From: Nocardia sp. SYP-A9097
Lineage (GTDB): Bacteria > Actinomycetota > Actinomycetes > Mycobacteriales > Mycobacteriaceae
NCBI RefSeq assembly: GCF_009649815.1
Contig: NZ_WJIC01000002.1
Span: 496,001 to 560,000, forward strand
Direction: 5' to 3'
DNA: 64,000 nucleotides
Within the stretch, counting starts at the first letter, position 1. Each line of letters begins with the position of its first letter. The notes beneath the pieces were generated by a model that worked only from the letters and a program-made list of their open reading frames with translations, was not told the DNA's origin and ran no database searches. The position numbers and the translations under genes are program-made. Positions 32,569 through 47,500 of this stretch are shown piece after piece.

Positions 32569-35500
32569 CAGAGGTCTCCTTCTGACTGAACCAGCGCCTG
32601 CGCCGCGCCCGAAAGCGTGTGCAGGACTTGGGACAGGCCACCCGCACCGAGGGCGGCCAGGATGCCGGGCACCAAACCGGCGAGTGCGACATTCACCAGG
32701 GCCTCCGGCTTCGCTGCGGCACCCATGGCACGGGCGACGGTGGCGAGTTTGGTGGCGAGGTCGCGGTAGGTGACGCTGTGCGCGCCGTGCGAGACGGCGA
32801 CAGTGTCGGGGGCCAGCTCGGCGGCGGCTGCGATGAGCGCCGGGAGCTCGGCCGCGGGCACCTCGGCGGGTGTCCGCTCCACCTCGGCCGGGCGCGCGGA
32901 GGCGCCGGAAGCCGGGGTGGACGCCGGACCGGAGTTGCCGCTGCGAGGCCGCTCCGAATCCGTACGAATATCGATGGCGCGCACGGTGATCGCCGGATCG
33001 GCGGCAATCGCGTCGAGCACGCACAGCAGCCGCTCCGCCAGCAGGCGAATCGTGGCCGCTTCGAAAATGTCTGTCGCGTAAGCGAATTGCATACGCAATC
33101 CGGTGACGCGACCCTGCGGGTCGTACTGCTCCAGCGCCGTCAGCTGGAGATCGAACTTGGCCTCGGTCAGGCGCGGTTCGAGCACCTCGACCTCGAGACC
33201 GGGGAGGGTCACTGTGCCGGTGTTCATATTCTGGAAGGTGAACATGACCTGGAAGAGCGGGGTGTACGCGCTGGTACGGGCGCGACCGGAGGCAGACAGT
33301 ACCGCCTCCACCACCCGCTCGAACGGGACATCCGCCTGGGCGAGGGCGGCGAGGTCGCGATCGCGGACCTGACGCAGCAGCTCGTGGAACGGGGCGCGGG
33401 CGTCCACCTCGGCGCGCAGCACCACGGTATTGACGAACATGCCGATCAGGTCGTCCAGGGCGCGCTCACCGCGACCGGCGACGGGTGCGCCGACGGCGAT
33501 ATCGGAGAGGCCGGACAGCTTGGACAGCAGCACCGCGAAGGCGCTGTGCAGGACACCGAAGAGGGTGGCATCGTGCTCGCGCGCCACCTCCGACAGCCGT
33601 GCGGTGAGCTCGGCCTCGAGCTCGAAATCGACTGTCTCGCCGCGCATATCGCGACGGGCCGGGCGCGGGCGGTCGGTGGGCAGCGAGAGCTGCTCCGGGA
33701 GACCGGCCAGCTCGGTGCGCCAGAACGCCAATTGCGAGTTGAGCAGACTGTCCTGATCCAGTTCGTCGCCCAGGACCGTGCGCTGCCAGGCACTGTAGTC
33801 GCCGTACTGGATGGCCAGCGGCGTCCAGGCGGGGGCAGTGCCGGAGAGGCGAGTCGTGTACGCCCGCCCCAGGTCTCGCGCCATGGGAGCGATCGAGTAG
33901 CCGTCGGTGCTGATGTGATGCATGACCACGACGAGCACATGCTCGGTAGGCGAGACCGACAGCAGGGCCAGGCGCACCGGCGGTGCGGTGGTGACATCGA
34001 AACCGGCCGAGACGATTTCGGCGATCCTGTCGTCGATATCGGTGCCGTTCACGGCGATCGGCGCGAGGTCGAATCGCACGTCGTCGACGGTGAGCACCCG
34101 CTGCACCGCTTCGTCGTCCACCTCGGGGTAGCAGGTGCGCAGAATCTCATGGCGGGCCAACAGATCCCGCACGGCGGCCGTGAGTGCCTCGCGATCCAGG
34201 GTTCCGGAGAGTCGAATGGCGGCGGGCACGTTGTACGCGCCGGACTCCGGGGTCAGCCGATTGACGACCCACATGCGCTGCTGCGAAAGCGACAGCGGTG
34301 CAAGGGTTTCTTCGGCACGCCGGACCAGCGCGGGGCGCACGTCCGACGGATCGATCGCCGCCAGCCGCTCGGCCAGGGCCAGTACGGTCGGCGCTTCGAA
34401 TACCGCCGCCACGGGCACCCGTACACCCAGGTCCGCGCCGAGGCGCGCCGCGAGACGGGTCGCCATGAGCGAATTACCGCCCAGGGCAAAGAAATCCGCG
34501 TCGAGGCCGACAATTCCGGTGCGGGACTCCACCTCCGAGGCCGGACCGGCAGCGGCCGCTGCGGGCAAACCGATCACTTCGGCGAAGGCGGCAGCCACCA
34601 GGCGCTCGGTCGGTGAGACCGGGGCACGGTACGCGCCGGCGGTGAACGCCGGCTCGGGCAGGCGCGCGCGATCCACCTTGCCATTGGCATTGAGCGGCAA
34701 GGCTTCCAGCACCACCAGGGCCGCCGGAACCATGTACTGCGGCAGGTCCGCGGCGAGCGCGGTGCGCAGGCCCGCCGCCACCTCGTCGTAGCGGGCCGGA
34801 TCGGCACCCGGGACGGCCGCATAGGCGACCAGCCGGGCGCCGCTGCCACCCTCCGTGCGGGCCACCGCGACGGCCGCGGTCACACCGTCCTGGCGGCGCA
34901 GCACCGTCTCGACCTCACCGAGTTCGATACGGAAGCCGCCGATCTTCACCTGGAAGTCGGCGCGATCGACATACTCCAGCGAACCGTCCACGCGGCGGCG
35001 CACGATATCGCCGGTGCGGTACAGGCGGCCCGCGCCGAACGGGTTCGCGACGAAACGATCGGCGGTGAGCCCCGGACGGCCGTGATAGCCGCGAGCCAGC
35101 TGCGCACCCGAGAGGTACAGCTCGCCCGGGACACCGATCAGTACCGGCTGCAGGCGCGAATCCAGTACGTACGCACCGCTGTTCCACGCCGGGGTGCCGA
35201 TGGAGACGGCCTGGTCCGGACGCTCGGTCACCTCGAACGCGGTGATCGATACCGCCGCCTCGGTCGGGCCGTACAGGTTGAACAGGCGAGCCTTGCCCGG
35301 GTTGTCCAGGAACTCGGTCGCGGTCGCGGCCGGGAGGGCCTCGCCGATGGCCAGCACCGCGCGCACCGAATCGGGCAGCGGGCCGGTGGTGAGGAGCATG
35401 CCGAGCAGGGACGGGACCGGATGCAGCACGGTGACCAGATGCGTGTCCATGAGGGCGCGCAGACGATCCGGGTCACGCTCGTCGCCGGGGGCGGTGACGA

Positions 35501-38500
35501 TCAGGCTGCCGCCGGTGGTCAGCGGGGACCAGAACTCCCAGACCGAGAGGTCGAAGGTGGCGGGGGTCTTCAACAGGGATCGGTCATTCGCGTCCAGTTC
35601 GAAAGTGTCACGCAGCCACTGCAATTGGTTGGTGATAGCCGAGTGCGGGACGGCTACGCCCTTGGGCTTGCCGGTCGAGCCGGAGGTGAAGATCAGGTAG
35701 GCGGGGTTGTGCGGACGCAGCGGGCGTACCCGTTCGTCGTCGTGGATCGGCGCGGGCGAATGGCTCGACAGGTCGAGTTCGTCAATCCGCAATACGTCGA
35801 CGGCGGTGTTGTGGATCCCGGCCAAAAGCGCGCCGGGATGACGGGGGGAAGAAGGCTCGCCGGGGGACGCATCGCGGGTGGTTGTGAGAATGGCTGCCGG
35901 GGCTGCGGTTTCGACAATGTAGGCGATGCGATCGGCGGGGTGATCCGGGTCGATCGGGACGTAGGCGGCACCGGACTTGACCACCGCGTACATGGCGATG
36001 ACCAGGTCGATGGAGCGGCGTATGGCCAGCACGACCGTATGCTCCGGGCCGACGCCGTCGGCGATCAGACGGCGCGCGAGACGGTTCACCCGGGCATCGA
36101 ATTCGCCATAGGTGAGGGTGGTTTCGCCCTCGGCGCTCAGTAGGGCGATGGCGTTCGGGGTCGCCGCGACCTGGGCGTCGACCAGATCGACCAGGGTGAC
36201 CGGGGCGACGGGGTGCGCGGTGGCGTTCCAGGCGGAGAGCACCTGCTCACGTAGGTCCCAACCCAGCAGGTCGATGGAGCCGACGATGGTATCCGGCTCC
36301 GCCGCAATGGTTTCCAGTGTTCGGCGCAGGGCATCGGCGAACCGGAGCGCGGTGTCCTCGGTGAACAGATCCGTGGCGTAGCCGAGCGTGAGAGCCATGC
36401 CGGCGGGCGCACCCGCCGGGCCGTAGTGATCGACCGCGAACAGGTGCAGGTCGAACTGGGCGATCTCATTGTCGAAGTCGACCTCCGAGACCGTCAGACC
36501 GGGCAGCTCCAGGGCGGCTCGCTCATGGTTCTGGAAGGAGAAACCCACCTGGAAAAGCGGGTGCCGGGCGGTGGAGCGCGCCGGATTGAGCACCTCGACC
36601 AGGCGCTCGAACGGCACATCGGCGTGCGCGAACGCGGCGATATCGGCGGTGCGTACCCGGCCCAGCAGGGCCGAGAACGGTTCCGCGGCATCGACTTCGG
36701 TGCGCAGCACCAGGGTGTTCACGAACATGCCGATGATGTCGTCCAGGGCCGCCTCGCCACGCCCGGCGATCGGGGTGCCGACGGTGATATCGGCGGTGCC
36801 GGACAGGCGGGCCAGCAGCGCGGAGAAGGCCGCGTGCACCACCATGAACAGGGTCGCGCCGTGCGCACGGCCCACCCGGGTGAGGCGGGCATGCAGGTCG
36901 GCATCGACGGGGAGTTCGATTCGCTTGCCGCGCAGGCTCTGCCGCGCCGGACGCGGGAAGTCGGTGGGCAGATCCAGCTGATCCGGCAGACCGGTGAGAG
37001 TCTCGCGCCAGAACGAGAGCTGCTGTGCGGACAGGGATTCCGCGTCTTCCTCGGCGCCGAGCAGGGCGTGCTGCCACAGGGCGTAATCGGCGTACTGCGC
37101 GGTCAGCGGCGACCACATCGGGGCGGTATCGGCGAGATGCGCGCCGTAGGCGAGCATGAGATCCCGCACGAACGGCACCAGCGACGAACCGTCGGCCGAA
37201 ATATGGTGCAGGGCACCGACGAACACGTACTCGCCGTGCGCCGCATCGGTAATGCGGAACAGCCGCAGTCGTACCGGAACCTCGGTGGTGACATCGAAGG
37301 CTTCGCTGGTCAGCGCCAGAATGCGCTGTGGCAGTTCGGCTTCGGTGCAATCGATCGGCAGCAACGGCTGCGCGGCCCGAGCGGCGGGCAGAATTACCTG
37401 CACCGGACCGGCCGCCGTCTCCGGGTAGACCGTGCGCAGGGTTTCGTGCCGCGCGACGACGTCCGCCACGGCGGCCCGCATAGCGGCCACATCCAGATCA
37501 CCGGACAGGCGCAGGGCCAGCGGAATCGTGTAGGCGGTCGAACTACCGTCGAAGCGGTTCAAGAACCACATGCGCTGCTGCGCGGGCGACAATGGCAGCT
37601 GCTCCGGCCGAACACCGGCGACCAGCGCGGGGCGAGCACCCGACTTCGGCGTGACCTCGACGCGGGCGGCCAACTCGCCGACCGCCGACGCCTCGAACAG
37701 CGCCCGTACACCCAGATTCGTGCCGAGCGCACTACCGATACGGGCAACCGCCTTGGCCGCCAGCAGCGAACTGCCACCCAACTCGAAGAAGTCGTCATCC
37801 ACACCGATGCGCTCGGTCCCGAGCAGATCGGCGAACACCCCGGCGACAATCTCCTCCACCGGAGTGGCCGGAGCCCGGAACACCTTCGCCTCGAACACCG
37901 GCGCGGGCAACGCCTTACGATCCAGCTTCCCGGAAGCATTGAGCGGCAGCGCCTCCAGCACCACGAACGCCGCGGGCACCATGTACCCGGGCAGCGTCGC
38001 GGCCAGCGCAGCGCGCACGACGTCCACCCGCACGCCGTCGGCGGCAGTGGCCGCACCGGCCTGGGCGGCAGCAGTTGTGGCGGGCACCAGGTAGGCCACC
38101 AGCTGATCGCCGAGACGATCATCGGCGCGCACCACCACCACGGCCTGGGCGATGGAATCCATTGCGGTCAGGGCGGATTCGATCTCACCGAGCTCGATAC
38201 GCAGACCACGCAGCTTCACCTGGAAATCGGTGCGGCCCAGGTACTCGATCTCGCCGTCGGCATTCCACTTCACCAGGTCACCGGTGCGGTACATGCGGTC
38301 ACCGGCACTGCCGAACGGGTTGGCCACGAAGCGATCCGAGGACAGATCGGGGCGACCCAGGTAACCGCGCGCCAGCTGATCGCCGACGAGGTACAGCTCA
38401 CCCGCGATGCCCGGGGCAACGGCGTTCAGGCGGGCATCCAGCACGAAGGTGCGGGTATTCCACACCGAGCGGCCGATCGGCACCGAGATCTCGTCGGCGT

Positions 38501-41500
38501 CGACAACCTCGTGGAAGGTGACGTCGACGGCGGCTTCGGTCGGGCCGTAAAGGTTGTGCAAGCGCGCGCCAGTCAACTCGCGCAACTGCTGCGCGGTCGC
38601 GGCGGGCAGCGCCTCCCCGGAGGCGAACACCTGCCGGAGACGCATCCCCTCACCGAACGAGACGGGGGCGGTGTCACTGTTGAGGGTCGCCACGAAGAGC
38701 GCGAGCATCGAGGGCACGAAATGGGCTGTGGTGACGCCCTCTTCGGCGATGACCCGGGCCAGGTAAACCGGGTCACGGTGACCGTCAGGCTTGGCCACCA
38801 CCAGGCGCGCGCCGGTCTGCAAGGGCCAGAAGAACTCCCATACCGACACGTCGAAGGTGGCCGGAGTCTTCTGCAGCACAGCGTCGTTCGCGTCGATCGG
38901 GTATTCGTGCTGCATCCACAGCAGGCGATTCACGATCGCGCCATGCTCCACGGCGACGCCCTTGGGACGGCCGGTGGAGCCGGAGGTGAAGATGACGTAC
39001 GCGGTGTGGTCGGGGCGGATCGCCTGTCCGCGTTCGGAATCGGTGATCGGTTTGGCCGAGTAGCCGTCGAGGTCGAGGGTGTCGACCTCGAGGACCGGCA
39101 CGTTGCTACCGGTGGTGAAGGCATCGCGGGCCGTGGTCAGGATCGCGACCGGGCGGGCGGTGTCCAGGACGTAGTCGATGCGGTCGACGGGCTGGTCGGG
39201 GTCCAGGGGGACGTACGCTCCGCCGGCCTCCAGTACGGCGTATATGGCGATGACCAGATCGGTGGAGCGACGAATCGCCAGCGCCACGGTCGATTCCGCG
39301 CCGACTCCCCGAGCGATGAGATGGCGGGCCAGGCGATGCACCCGCGCGGCGAACTCCGCATAGGACAGCGATTCCCGTGCCTCGCCTCGCTCGGGCATAC
39401 CCGCGAACACGAGCGCGGTCGCGTCGGGGGTGCTCAGCGCTTGCGTCTCGAACAGCGAAACCAGGTTTGCCGCAGCGCCTTCCGGGAGTTCGGCGGCGAG
39501 GTCGCGGGTGGTGGCATTCCACTCGGTCAGCACCTGGCGGCGCTCATCGGCGCGGAGGAGCTCGATATCGCCGATCGCGATCATGCGGTCGGAGGCAACC
39601 GTCGCCAGCACCTGCTCGAAGCGGCGTGCCAGCGCCGCAATGCCTGCGCCCTCGAAAAGGTCGGTGGCGTAGGTGATTTCGATATCCATGCCGCCGGTGC
39701 GGCCCTCGGCGCCGAAGGTTTCGGTGACGGTGAACTGCAGGTCGAACTTGGCGATGCCGGCTTCGATCTGGGCGGGGAGCACGTGCAGGCCGGGCAGTTC
39801 CAGGGCGGGGAGCGGGAAATTCTGGAAGGTCAGCGCCACCTGGAACAGCGGATGCCGATTCTGGGCGCGGGCGGGGGCGAGTACCTCCACCACGCGCTCG
39901 AAGGGCACGTCGGTGTGCGAGAGGGCCTCGATATCGCCGGCGCGGACCTGCGCCAGCAGGGTGTCGAATGCGGCCTTCGGATCGATTTCGGTGCGCAGCA
40001 CCAGGGTGTTGACGAACATGCCGACCAGACCGTCCAGGGCCTGCTCACCGCGCCCGGCGACGGGGGTGCCGATGGCGATATCGGTGCTGCCCGACAGGCG
40101 GGACAGCAGGATCGCCAGCGCCGCGTGCACGGTGCTGAACATGGTGGTGTCCAGCTTCTGCGCCAGGGCGGCGAGTTCCGCGTGCAGGTGGGCAGCGACG
40201 GTGAAATGGTGGCTGCCGCCGCGCTGGGTCGAGACCGCCGGGCGCGGGCGATCGGCGGGCAGATCCAGCTGTTCGGGGAGACCGGCGAGCCGCGTCTTCC
40301 AGTAAGCCAGTTGGCGGGCCGCCTCGGAATCCGGGTCGGTATCCGAGCCGAGCACCTCGGCCTGCCACAGCGTGTAATCCGCGTACTGCACGGGCAGTGG
40401 CTGCCAGGCCGGGGCCTGACCGGTGTGGCGCGCGGTGTACGCGGCCATCAGATCCTGGGCCAGCGGGCCGAGCGAGTAGCCGTCGGCACTGATGTGGTGC
40501 AGTACCAGGGCCAGTACATGTTCGGTATCGGAGATACGGAAAAGCTCTGCGCGCAAAGGTGTTTCGGCGGTCAGGTCGAAGCCGTGCGTGGCGGCGGCGA
40601 CCAGGCGTGCGTCCAGCTCGGATGCGTCGATCAGTTCGGCGACAACCGACGGGACACTCTGTGCCCCAGTCCGAATCAGCTGCTCCGGCCCGTCCACACC
40701 ATCCGGGTAGACGGTGCGCAGGGTCTCGTGCCGCTGCACCAGATCCGCGAGCGCACCCGCCAGGGCAACGGTGTCGAGCACCCCGGAGAACCGGATTACC
40801 AGCGGAATATTGTCCGCGGCCGCACCCGGACCGGAGGTCTCCTCGGCGGCCCAGTACCGGTTCAGGAACCACATGCGCTGCTGGGCGAGCGCGAGCGGCA
40901 GCCGCTCCGGGCGCATACGCGGCAGCAACGGCTTACGCGCACCCGCACCGGGGAGTTCGTGCGCGTATTCGGCAAGCGCTGCGACACTGCGGGTTTCGAA
41001 GAGTGCGCGCACCTGGATCTCACAATCCAGGGCCGCGCCGATGCGGGCGACCGCGCGGGCCGCCAGCAGGGAACTGCCGCCGAGCGCGAAGAAGTCGTCG
41101 TCCACACCGACCCGCTCGATGCCGAGCAGTTCGGCGAACACACCCGCGACCGCGATCTCGGCGGAGGTACCGGGCTGCCGGTACGCGGCGGCCTCGAAGG
41201 TCGGGGCGGGCAGTGCGGCGCGATCCAGTTTTCCATTGACCGTCAATGGAATTCGATCGATCACCACAATGGTGGAGGGCACCATGTGTTCGGGCAGCTG
41301 CCGGGCGATCGCCTGCCGCAGTGCGACGGTATCGACGCTCGCGGCTTCCACCACGTAGCCGACAATGCGGTCCTCGGCGACGATATCGTCGTGCCGGACC
41401 ACCACGGCCGCCTCCCGCACACCCGGCTCGGCCAACAGGGCGGCCTCGATCTCGCCGAGCTCCACCCGGAAGCCGCGCAGGTTCACCTGCTGATCGGCGC

Positions 41501-44500
41501 GGCCCAGGTATTCGAGGTCCCCGGTCGCGGTCCAGCGCGCCAGGTCACCGGTGCGATAGGCGGCGGCACCGGCGGGACCGTACGGGTCCGCCACGAACCG
41601 GCTCGCCGACAGCGACGGACGCGACAGGTAACCGCGGGCCAACTGCCCACCGGAGACATAGATTTCCCCGGGCACACCCGCCGGAACCGGCTGCAACCGC
41701 GAATCCAGCACCCGCACAACCAGACCCGGCAGCGCACCGCCGATCACACTCGCCGAACCGGTCGCCGCGGTGATCGACCGGTACGACACGTGCACCGTGG
41801 TCTCGGTAATGCCGTACATATTGACCAGCGCCGGAGCCTGCGGATGCCGGGCGAACCAGTCGCGCAACCGCTGCGGCTCCAGGGCCTCGCCACCGAAGAT
41901 GACACAGCGCAGCGCGAGATCATCGGCGGCGTTCGCCTGGTCGGCGGCGATCAGCTGATAGAAGGCCGACGGGGTCTGGTTGAGCACCGTAACCCGTTCG
42001 GCGGCAAGCAATTCGCGGAACTGCTGCGGCGAACGCGAGGTGAAGTAGTCGACCACCACCACACTGCCGCCGGACAGCAGCGGACCCCACAGCTCCCACA
42101 CCGAGAAGTCGAAGGCGTACGAGTGGAACATGGTCCACACGTCGGACGGCCCGAAGGCAAAGTGCCGGCGCGTATTGTCCAGCAGCCGAACCACATTCAG
42201 ATGCGGAATGAGCACGCCCTTGGGGCGGCCCGTCGAACCCGAGGTGTAGATGACATAGGCGGTATTCGCCGGATCGAGGGTGCCGCGACGGTCCGCGTCG
42301 GTGATGGGGGTATCGGCGTAACCGGTCAGATCCACGGTATCGAGGTCCAGGACCGGGCCACCGAACCAACACCCAGGCAGATTCGCGGCGGCGCTGGTGA
42401 GCGCGCACACCGGGCGGGCGTCGTCGAGGACGTATTCGATGCGATCCGCCGGGTAATTCGGATCGATCGGCAAATAGCCACCACCGGCCTTGAGCACCGC
42501 GAGCAGAGCCACCACCAGCTCCGCGGTGCGCGGAAGTGCCACGGCCACCAGGGATTCCGGGCCGACGCCGGCGGCGATGAGGCGCCGTGCCAGCTGATTG
42601 GCACGCGCGTCGAGTTGACCGTAGGTGAGGGTGGTATCGCCGGAGCGGATGGCGGTGGCCAGCGGATCGATCAGCACGGCGGCGGCGAAACGTGCTGCCA
42701 GCGTGCCGGATTCGGAGTCGTCCACACCGGTGGCAGACCACTCGTGCAGTACCCGCTGCCGCTCCTCGGCCTCGAGCACCTCGATATCCCCGACCGGCAG
42801 TGCCGAATCACTCGCCACCGCCGCGACCACTCGCCGGAAACGACGGGCCAGCACCTCGATGCCGTCGGCATCGAACAGGTCTGTGGCATAGGTGAATACG
42901 GCGGCCAGGCCGCCGTCGGCGCTCTCGGACACCGAGAGCTGCAGATCGAATTTGGCGGTGTGCGTATCGATATCCAGGCGCGACACCTCCAGACCCTCCA
43001 GTTCGAGGGTTGCGCCGGCGGTGTTCTGGAAATCCAGGACCACCTGGAACAGCGGGTGCAGACCCGGCGTGCGCACCGGATTCAGCGCCTCCACCAGGCG
43101 CTCGAACGGCACATCGGCGTTCGCGAAGGCGCGCAGATCCGCATCCCGCACGGCGGCAACCAGATCCGCGAACCCGGTACGCGTTGCGACCTCGATACGC
43201 AGGGCCAGGGTATTGACGAACATGCCGACCAGGCCGTCCAGCGCGGGCTCACCGCGCCCCGCCACCGGGGTGCCGATCGCGATATCGGACTGTCCGGAGA
43301 GCTTGGCCAGCAGTGCGGCGAACGCGGCGTGCACCACCATGAACAGCGAGGCGTTCGACCGCTCGGCGAGCTCCCGCAGCCGCGCGTGCACTCCGGCGTC
43401 CAGGGCGAACTCATACCGTGCGCCCCGCCCGGAGGCAGCGGCCGGACGCGGCCGATCCAACGGCAGGGACAGCTCCGGAGCCAGCCCCGAGAGCTCACTG
43501 CGCCAGAATGAAATCTGCTGTGCCAGCAGTGAATCCGACTCTTCGGCACTGCCCAGCAGCTCCCGCTGCCACAGCGCGTAATCGGCGTACTGCACCGGCA
43601 GTGCGGACCAGTCCGGCGCGGTCCCCCGGTGGCGCGCGGAGTACGCGGCCATCACATCGAGGGTCAGCGGCGCGACCGACCAGCCATCGGCGGCGATGTG
43701 ATGCACCGAGAACACCAGCATGTGCTCGGCGTCGTCGACCCGAAGCAGGTTGAGCCGCAACGGCACCTCGGTACCGACCGCGAACGGCGTGGTGGCCAGG
43801 GCGCGAATACGCGCGTCCAGGTCGGCCGCCGCGATGTCCTCGGTGACCAGGCCGACCGCGGCCTCGGCGAGCGAAAGCACCTGCTGGCGGCCGATACCGT
43901 CGGTCGCGGGGTAGATCGTGCGCAGGGTTTCGTGGCGTTCGATCACATCGGTGAGCGCGGCCGCGAGCGCATCGCGATCGAGGGCACCGGAGAGTCGAAT
44001 AGCCGCGACCAGGTTGTCCGCCACCGATTCGGTGTCGAAACGGTTCAGGAACCACATGCGCTGCTGCGCGTAGGACAGCGGCACACTCGCGGGCCGCTCC
44101 CCCGCCACCAGCGGCGGACGCCCACCCGTACCGGCGAATTCGCCCAGGGCGGTCGCCAATTCGGCCACCGTGCGGGCATCGAAGACCAGCCGCACCGGCA
44201 CCCGGGCATCCAGGGCCGCGCCCAGCCGGGCCGTCAGCCGGGTGGCGATGAGCGAATTACCGCCCAGATCGAAGAAGTCGTCATCCGCGCCGATCGGTGT
44301 GCTCGCACCGAGCACATCGGTGAACGCGGCAGCCACCAGGCGCTCGGTCGAAGTGGTGAGGGCACGGAACTCGCGGGCCGTGAACTCCGGTGCGGGCAGG
44401 GCGCGATGATTCAGCTTGCCGTTCGGGGTCATCGGCAATTCGGCGAGCACCGTGAACGCGGCCGGCACCATATGCGGGGCGAGGCGACCCTGCAGGCTCG

Positions 44501-47500
44501 CCCGCACCGCCTCGGTCCGCACACCCGCTCGCGCATCGGCCGGAACCAGGTAGGCGGCCAGCTGATCGCCGCGCACGGCGTCGTTGTGCACCACCACGAC
44601 GGCCTGCCGCACCTGCTCGTGTGCGGCCAGCGCGGACTCGATCTCACCGAGTTCGATGCGGTAGCCGCGCACCTTCACCTGAGAGTCATTGCGGCCCACA
44701 TAGACAACGGAGCCGTCGGCGGCCCAGCGCACCAGATCGCCGGTGCGGTACATGCGTTCACCCGGAGCCCACGGGCAGGCCACGAAACGATTCGCGGTCA
44801 GCTCGGGGCGGCCGTGATAGCCGCGCGCCAATTGTGTTCCGGCGACATACAATTCGCCGGTCGCACCCACCGGAACGGGCTGCAGCGAAGCATCGAGGAC
44901 CCACTCGCGCACACCGCGGATGGGGCGGCCCACATGGACGGGCTCACCGGCTCGCAGCGGCTGCGACATATTCACGATGACCGTGGTCTCGGTCGGGCCG
45001 TAGGCGTCGACAATGGTCCGCCCGGCCTCGACCCAGCGGCGCACCAGCTCCGCCGGCACCGCCTCACCACCGACCGCCACCGACCGCACATCCGGCAGCT
45101 CCGCCGGATCCAGCGAAGCGGCGGCCGAGGGGGTCATGGCCAGATGCGTAACCCGCTGTGCGCGTGCGAAATCCGCGAGCTCCTGACCCACGGTCGCACC
45201 GGCGGGCGCGATCACCAGGGTGGCACCGGAGTTCACGGCCAGCAGCAGCTCGGCCACCGAGATATCGAACGACGGCGAAGCCACGCTGAGCACCCGCGCA
45301 CCCGGATGACCGAAGTAGTGCGCGGTCTGCTCCGCCGCCAGGCTCACCAGGGATTCATGCGTGACCAGCACACCCTTGGGCAGACCGGTGGAGCCGGAGG
45401 TGTAGATGGCGTAGGCGATGTGCTGCGCGTGCAGCGGACGCACCCGTTCGGCATCGGTGATCTGATCGGCGGCGAAACCCGCACAAGCCGTGCGGAATTC
45501 GGGGTCGTCCAGCAGCAGCCAGGGCAGCGGGCCGGGCAGGGCGGCACGGGAGGCGGCCGTGGTCAGACCCAGCACCGCATGCGAATCGGTCACCATGTGG
45601 GTGATGCGGTCCACCGGGTAGGCCGGATCCACCGGCAACCAGCCCGCACCCGATTTGATCACGGCCCAGACCGCGGTGACCTGCTCGATGGAGCGGGGCA
45701 CGCCGATGGCGACCAGATCATCCGGGCCGATACCGCGGTCGATCAGCAGCCGGGCCAAACGCGATGAAGCGGCATCGAGTTCGGCATAGGTGACGGCACG
45801 GCGTTCATCGCAGAGGGCGATATCGTCCGGATCCGCCTCGGCGGCCTCGGCCAGCACATCGGGCAGCAGACCCGAAGCGGTCGCCGGACCGCCCGTACGG
45901 GTGGTGAGGTTCGCGTATTCACGCGGGGAGAGCAGGGGAAGGTCGGCGACGATGGTCGCGGGCGCGGCGGTGACGGCATCGAGCAGGCGCAGGAAGCGCG
46001 CGGCGAGCACGGAGATGGAGGCGGAATCGAAGAGGTCCGTGGCGAAAGCGAACTCCGCCTGGATCCCCGCCGGTGCCGGACCTTCCCCGGGACCGGCACC
46101 GGCGAAGCTTTCGGTGACCGCGATCGATAGGTCGAACTTGGCCACTCCGGTATCCAGCGTACCCGCCGTGGCAAGCAATCCGGGCAGTTCGACGCCGACA
46201 TTCCCTACTCCGGTGAAAGACAACGTCACCTGGAAGACCGGATGGCGCGCTTGTGAGCGCGCCGGATTCAACGCCTCGACCAGCTGCTCGAACGGCACAT
46301 CGGCGTGCGCGAAGGCAGCAAGATCGGATTCCCTTACGGTGCCGAGCAATTCGGCGAAGCTCGCGCGCGTGTCGATCCGCGTGCGCAGCGGCAGGGTGCC
46401 GACGAACATACCGATCAGTTCGTCGAGGTCGCGTTCGCCACGCCCGCCGACCGGAGTGCCGATGACAATGTCATCACCCCCGGACAGGCGGGCGAGCAGT
46501 ACCGCGAGCACCGCGTGCAGCAGCATGAAGGCCGAAACCCCATGCTCCTGAGCGGTTTCCAGCAGTCGAGAGTGCAGACCGGCCGGTATTTCCAGCTGGT
46601 GGGTAGCACCCCGGCCACTCGCCACCGCCGGGCGCGGGCGATCCGAAGGCAGATCCAACTGCTCCGGCGCACCCGCGAGCGTGCGGGTCCAATACTCCAA
46701 TTGCTGGGCCAGCAGCGAATTCGGGTCCGTTGCGGCACCGAGCCGCTCGCGCTGCCACAGCGCGTAATCCGCGTACTGCAGCGGCAGCGGCGTCCAGCCG
46801 GGCGCATGCCCCGCGAGCCGAGCGGTGTACGCCGCCACCAGATCCCGCGCCAGCACCGGCAGCGACAGCCCATCCGCCGCGATGTGATGCAGCACCACCG
46901 ACAGTGCGAAGTCTGCTTCGTCCGCATTGTCATCGTCTGTCTGAATATCGAAAAGCCGGGCGCGGAACGGGATCTCGGTCTCGAGATCGAAGCCGCGCTC
47001 CGCGAAATCACGCAGCTCGGCATCCAGCTCCGCCGCGGCGATCGGCTCGGCGGCGGCAATGAGATCGGTCCCCGCGATCAGGCCCGCCGCGGCGGCATCG
47101 AATTCCGCGGCGGCGGCATCGGTCAGCGGCCGGTCCGCGAGCGACTCCAGGGCGGCACGCGGAGACAACGACGCGGCCGGAAGTACCCGCTGGCAGGGGC
47201 CCTGCGGGGTCTGCGGGAAGACGGTGCGCAGCACCTCGTGCCGGGCCACCAGATCCGCGATGGCGGCGCGCATGGCCGCCACATCGAGATCGCCGCGCAG
47301 GCGCAGTACGAACGGCATGTTGTAGTCGGCGCTGCCGGTGGCGAACCGGTTCAGGAACCAGATGCGCTGCTGAGCGGGCGAGAGCGGAAGCACCTCGGGG
47401 CGCTCGCGCACCGCCAATTCCGGTATCGCCATGCCGAATTCGGCATCCTCATCAAGGAACTGGCGCTCGATCAGCTCGGCCACGGCCGCCACCGTCGGCG

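Noticed and set aside
32569..33024. Extended N-terminus of NRPS subunit 2
   Set aside because: The extra 152 codons are Arg-rich and lie entirely over the end of subunit 1. The ATG at 32568 has a strong ribosome site and the TGATG overlap typical of coupled genes.
36426..43511. Plus-strand open frame of about 2360 codons inside NRPS subunit 1
   Set aside because: It is antisense to clear C, A and T domains, its translation is Gly/His/Arg/Gln-rich without motifs, and such long antisense frames are typical of GC-rich, repetitive NRPS coding DNA.
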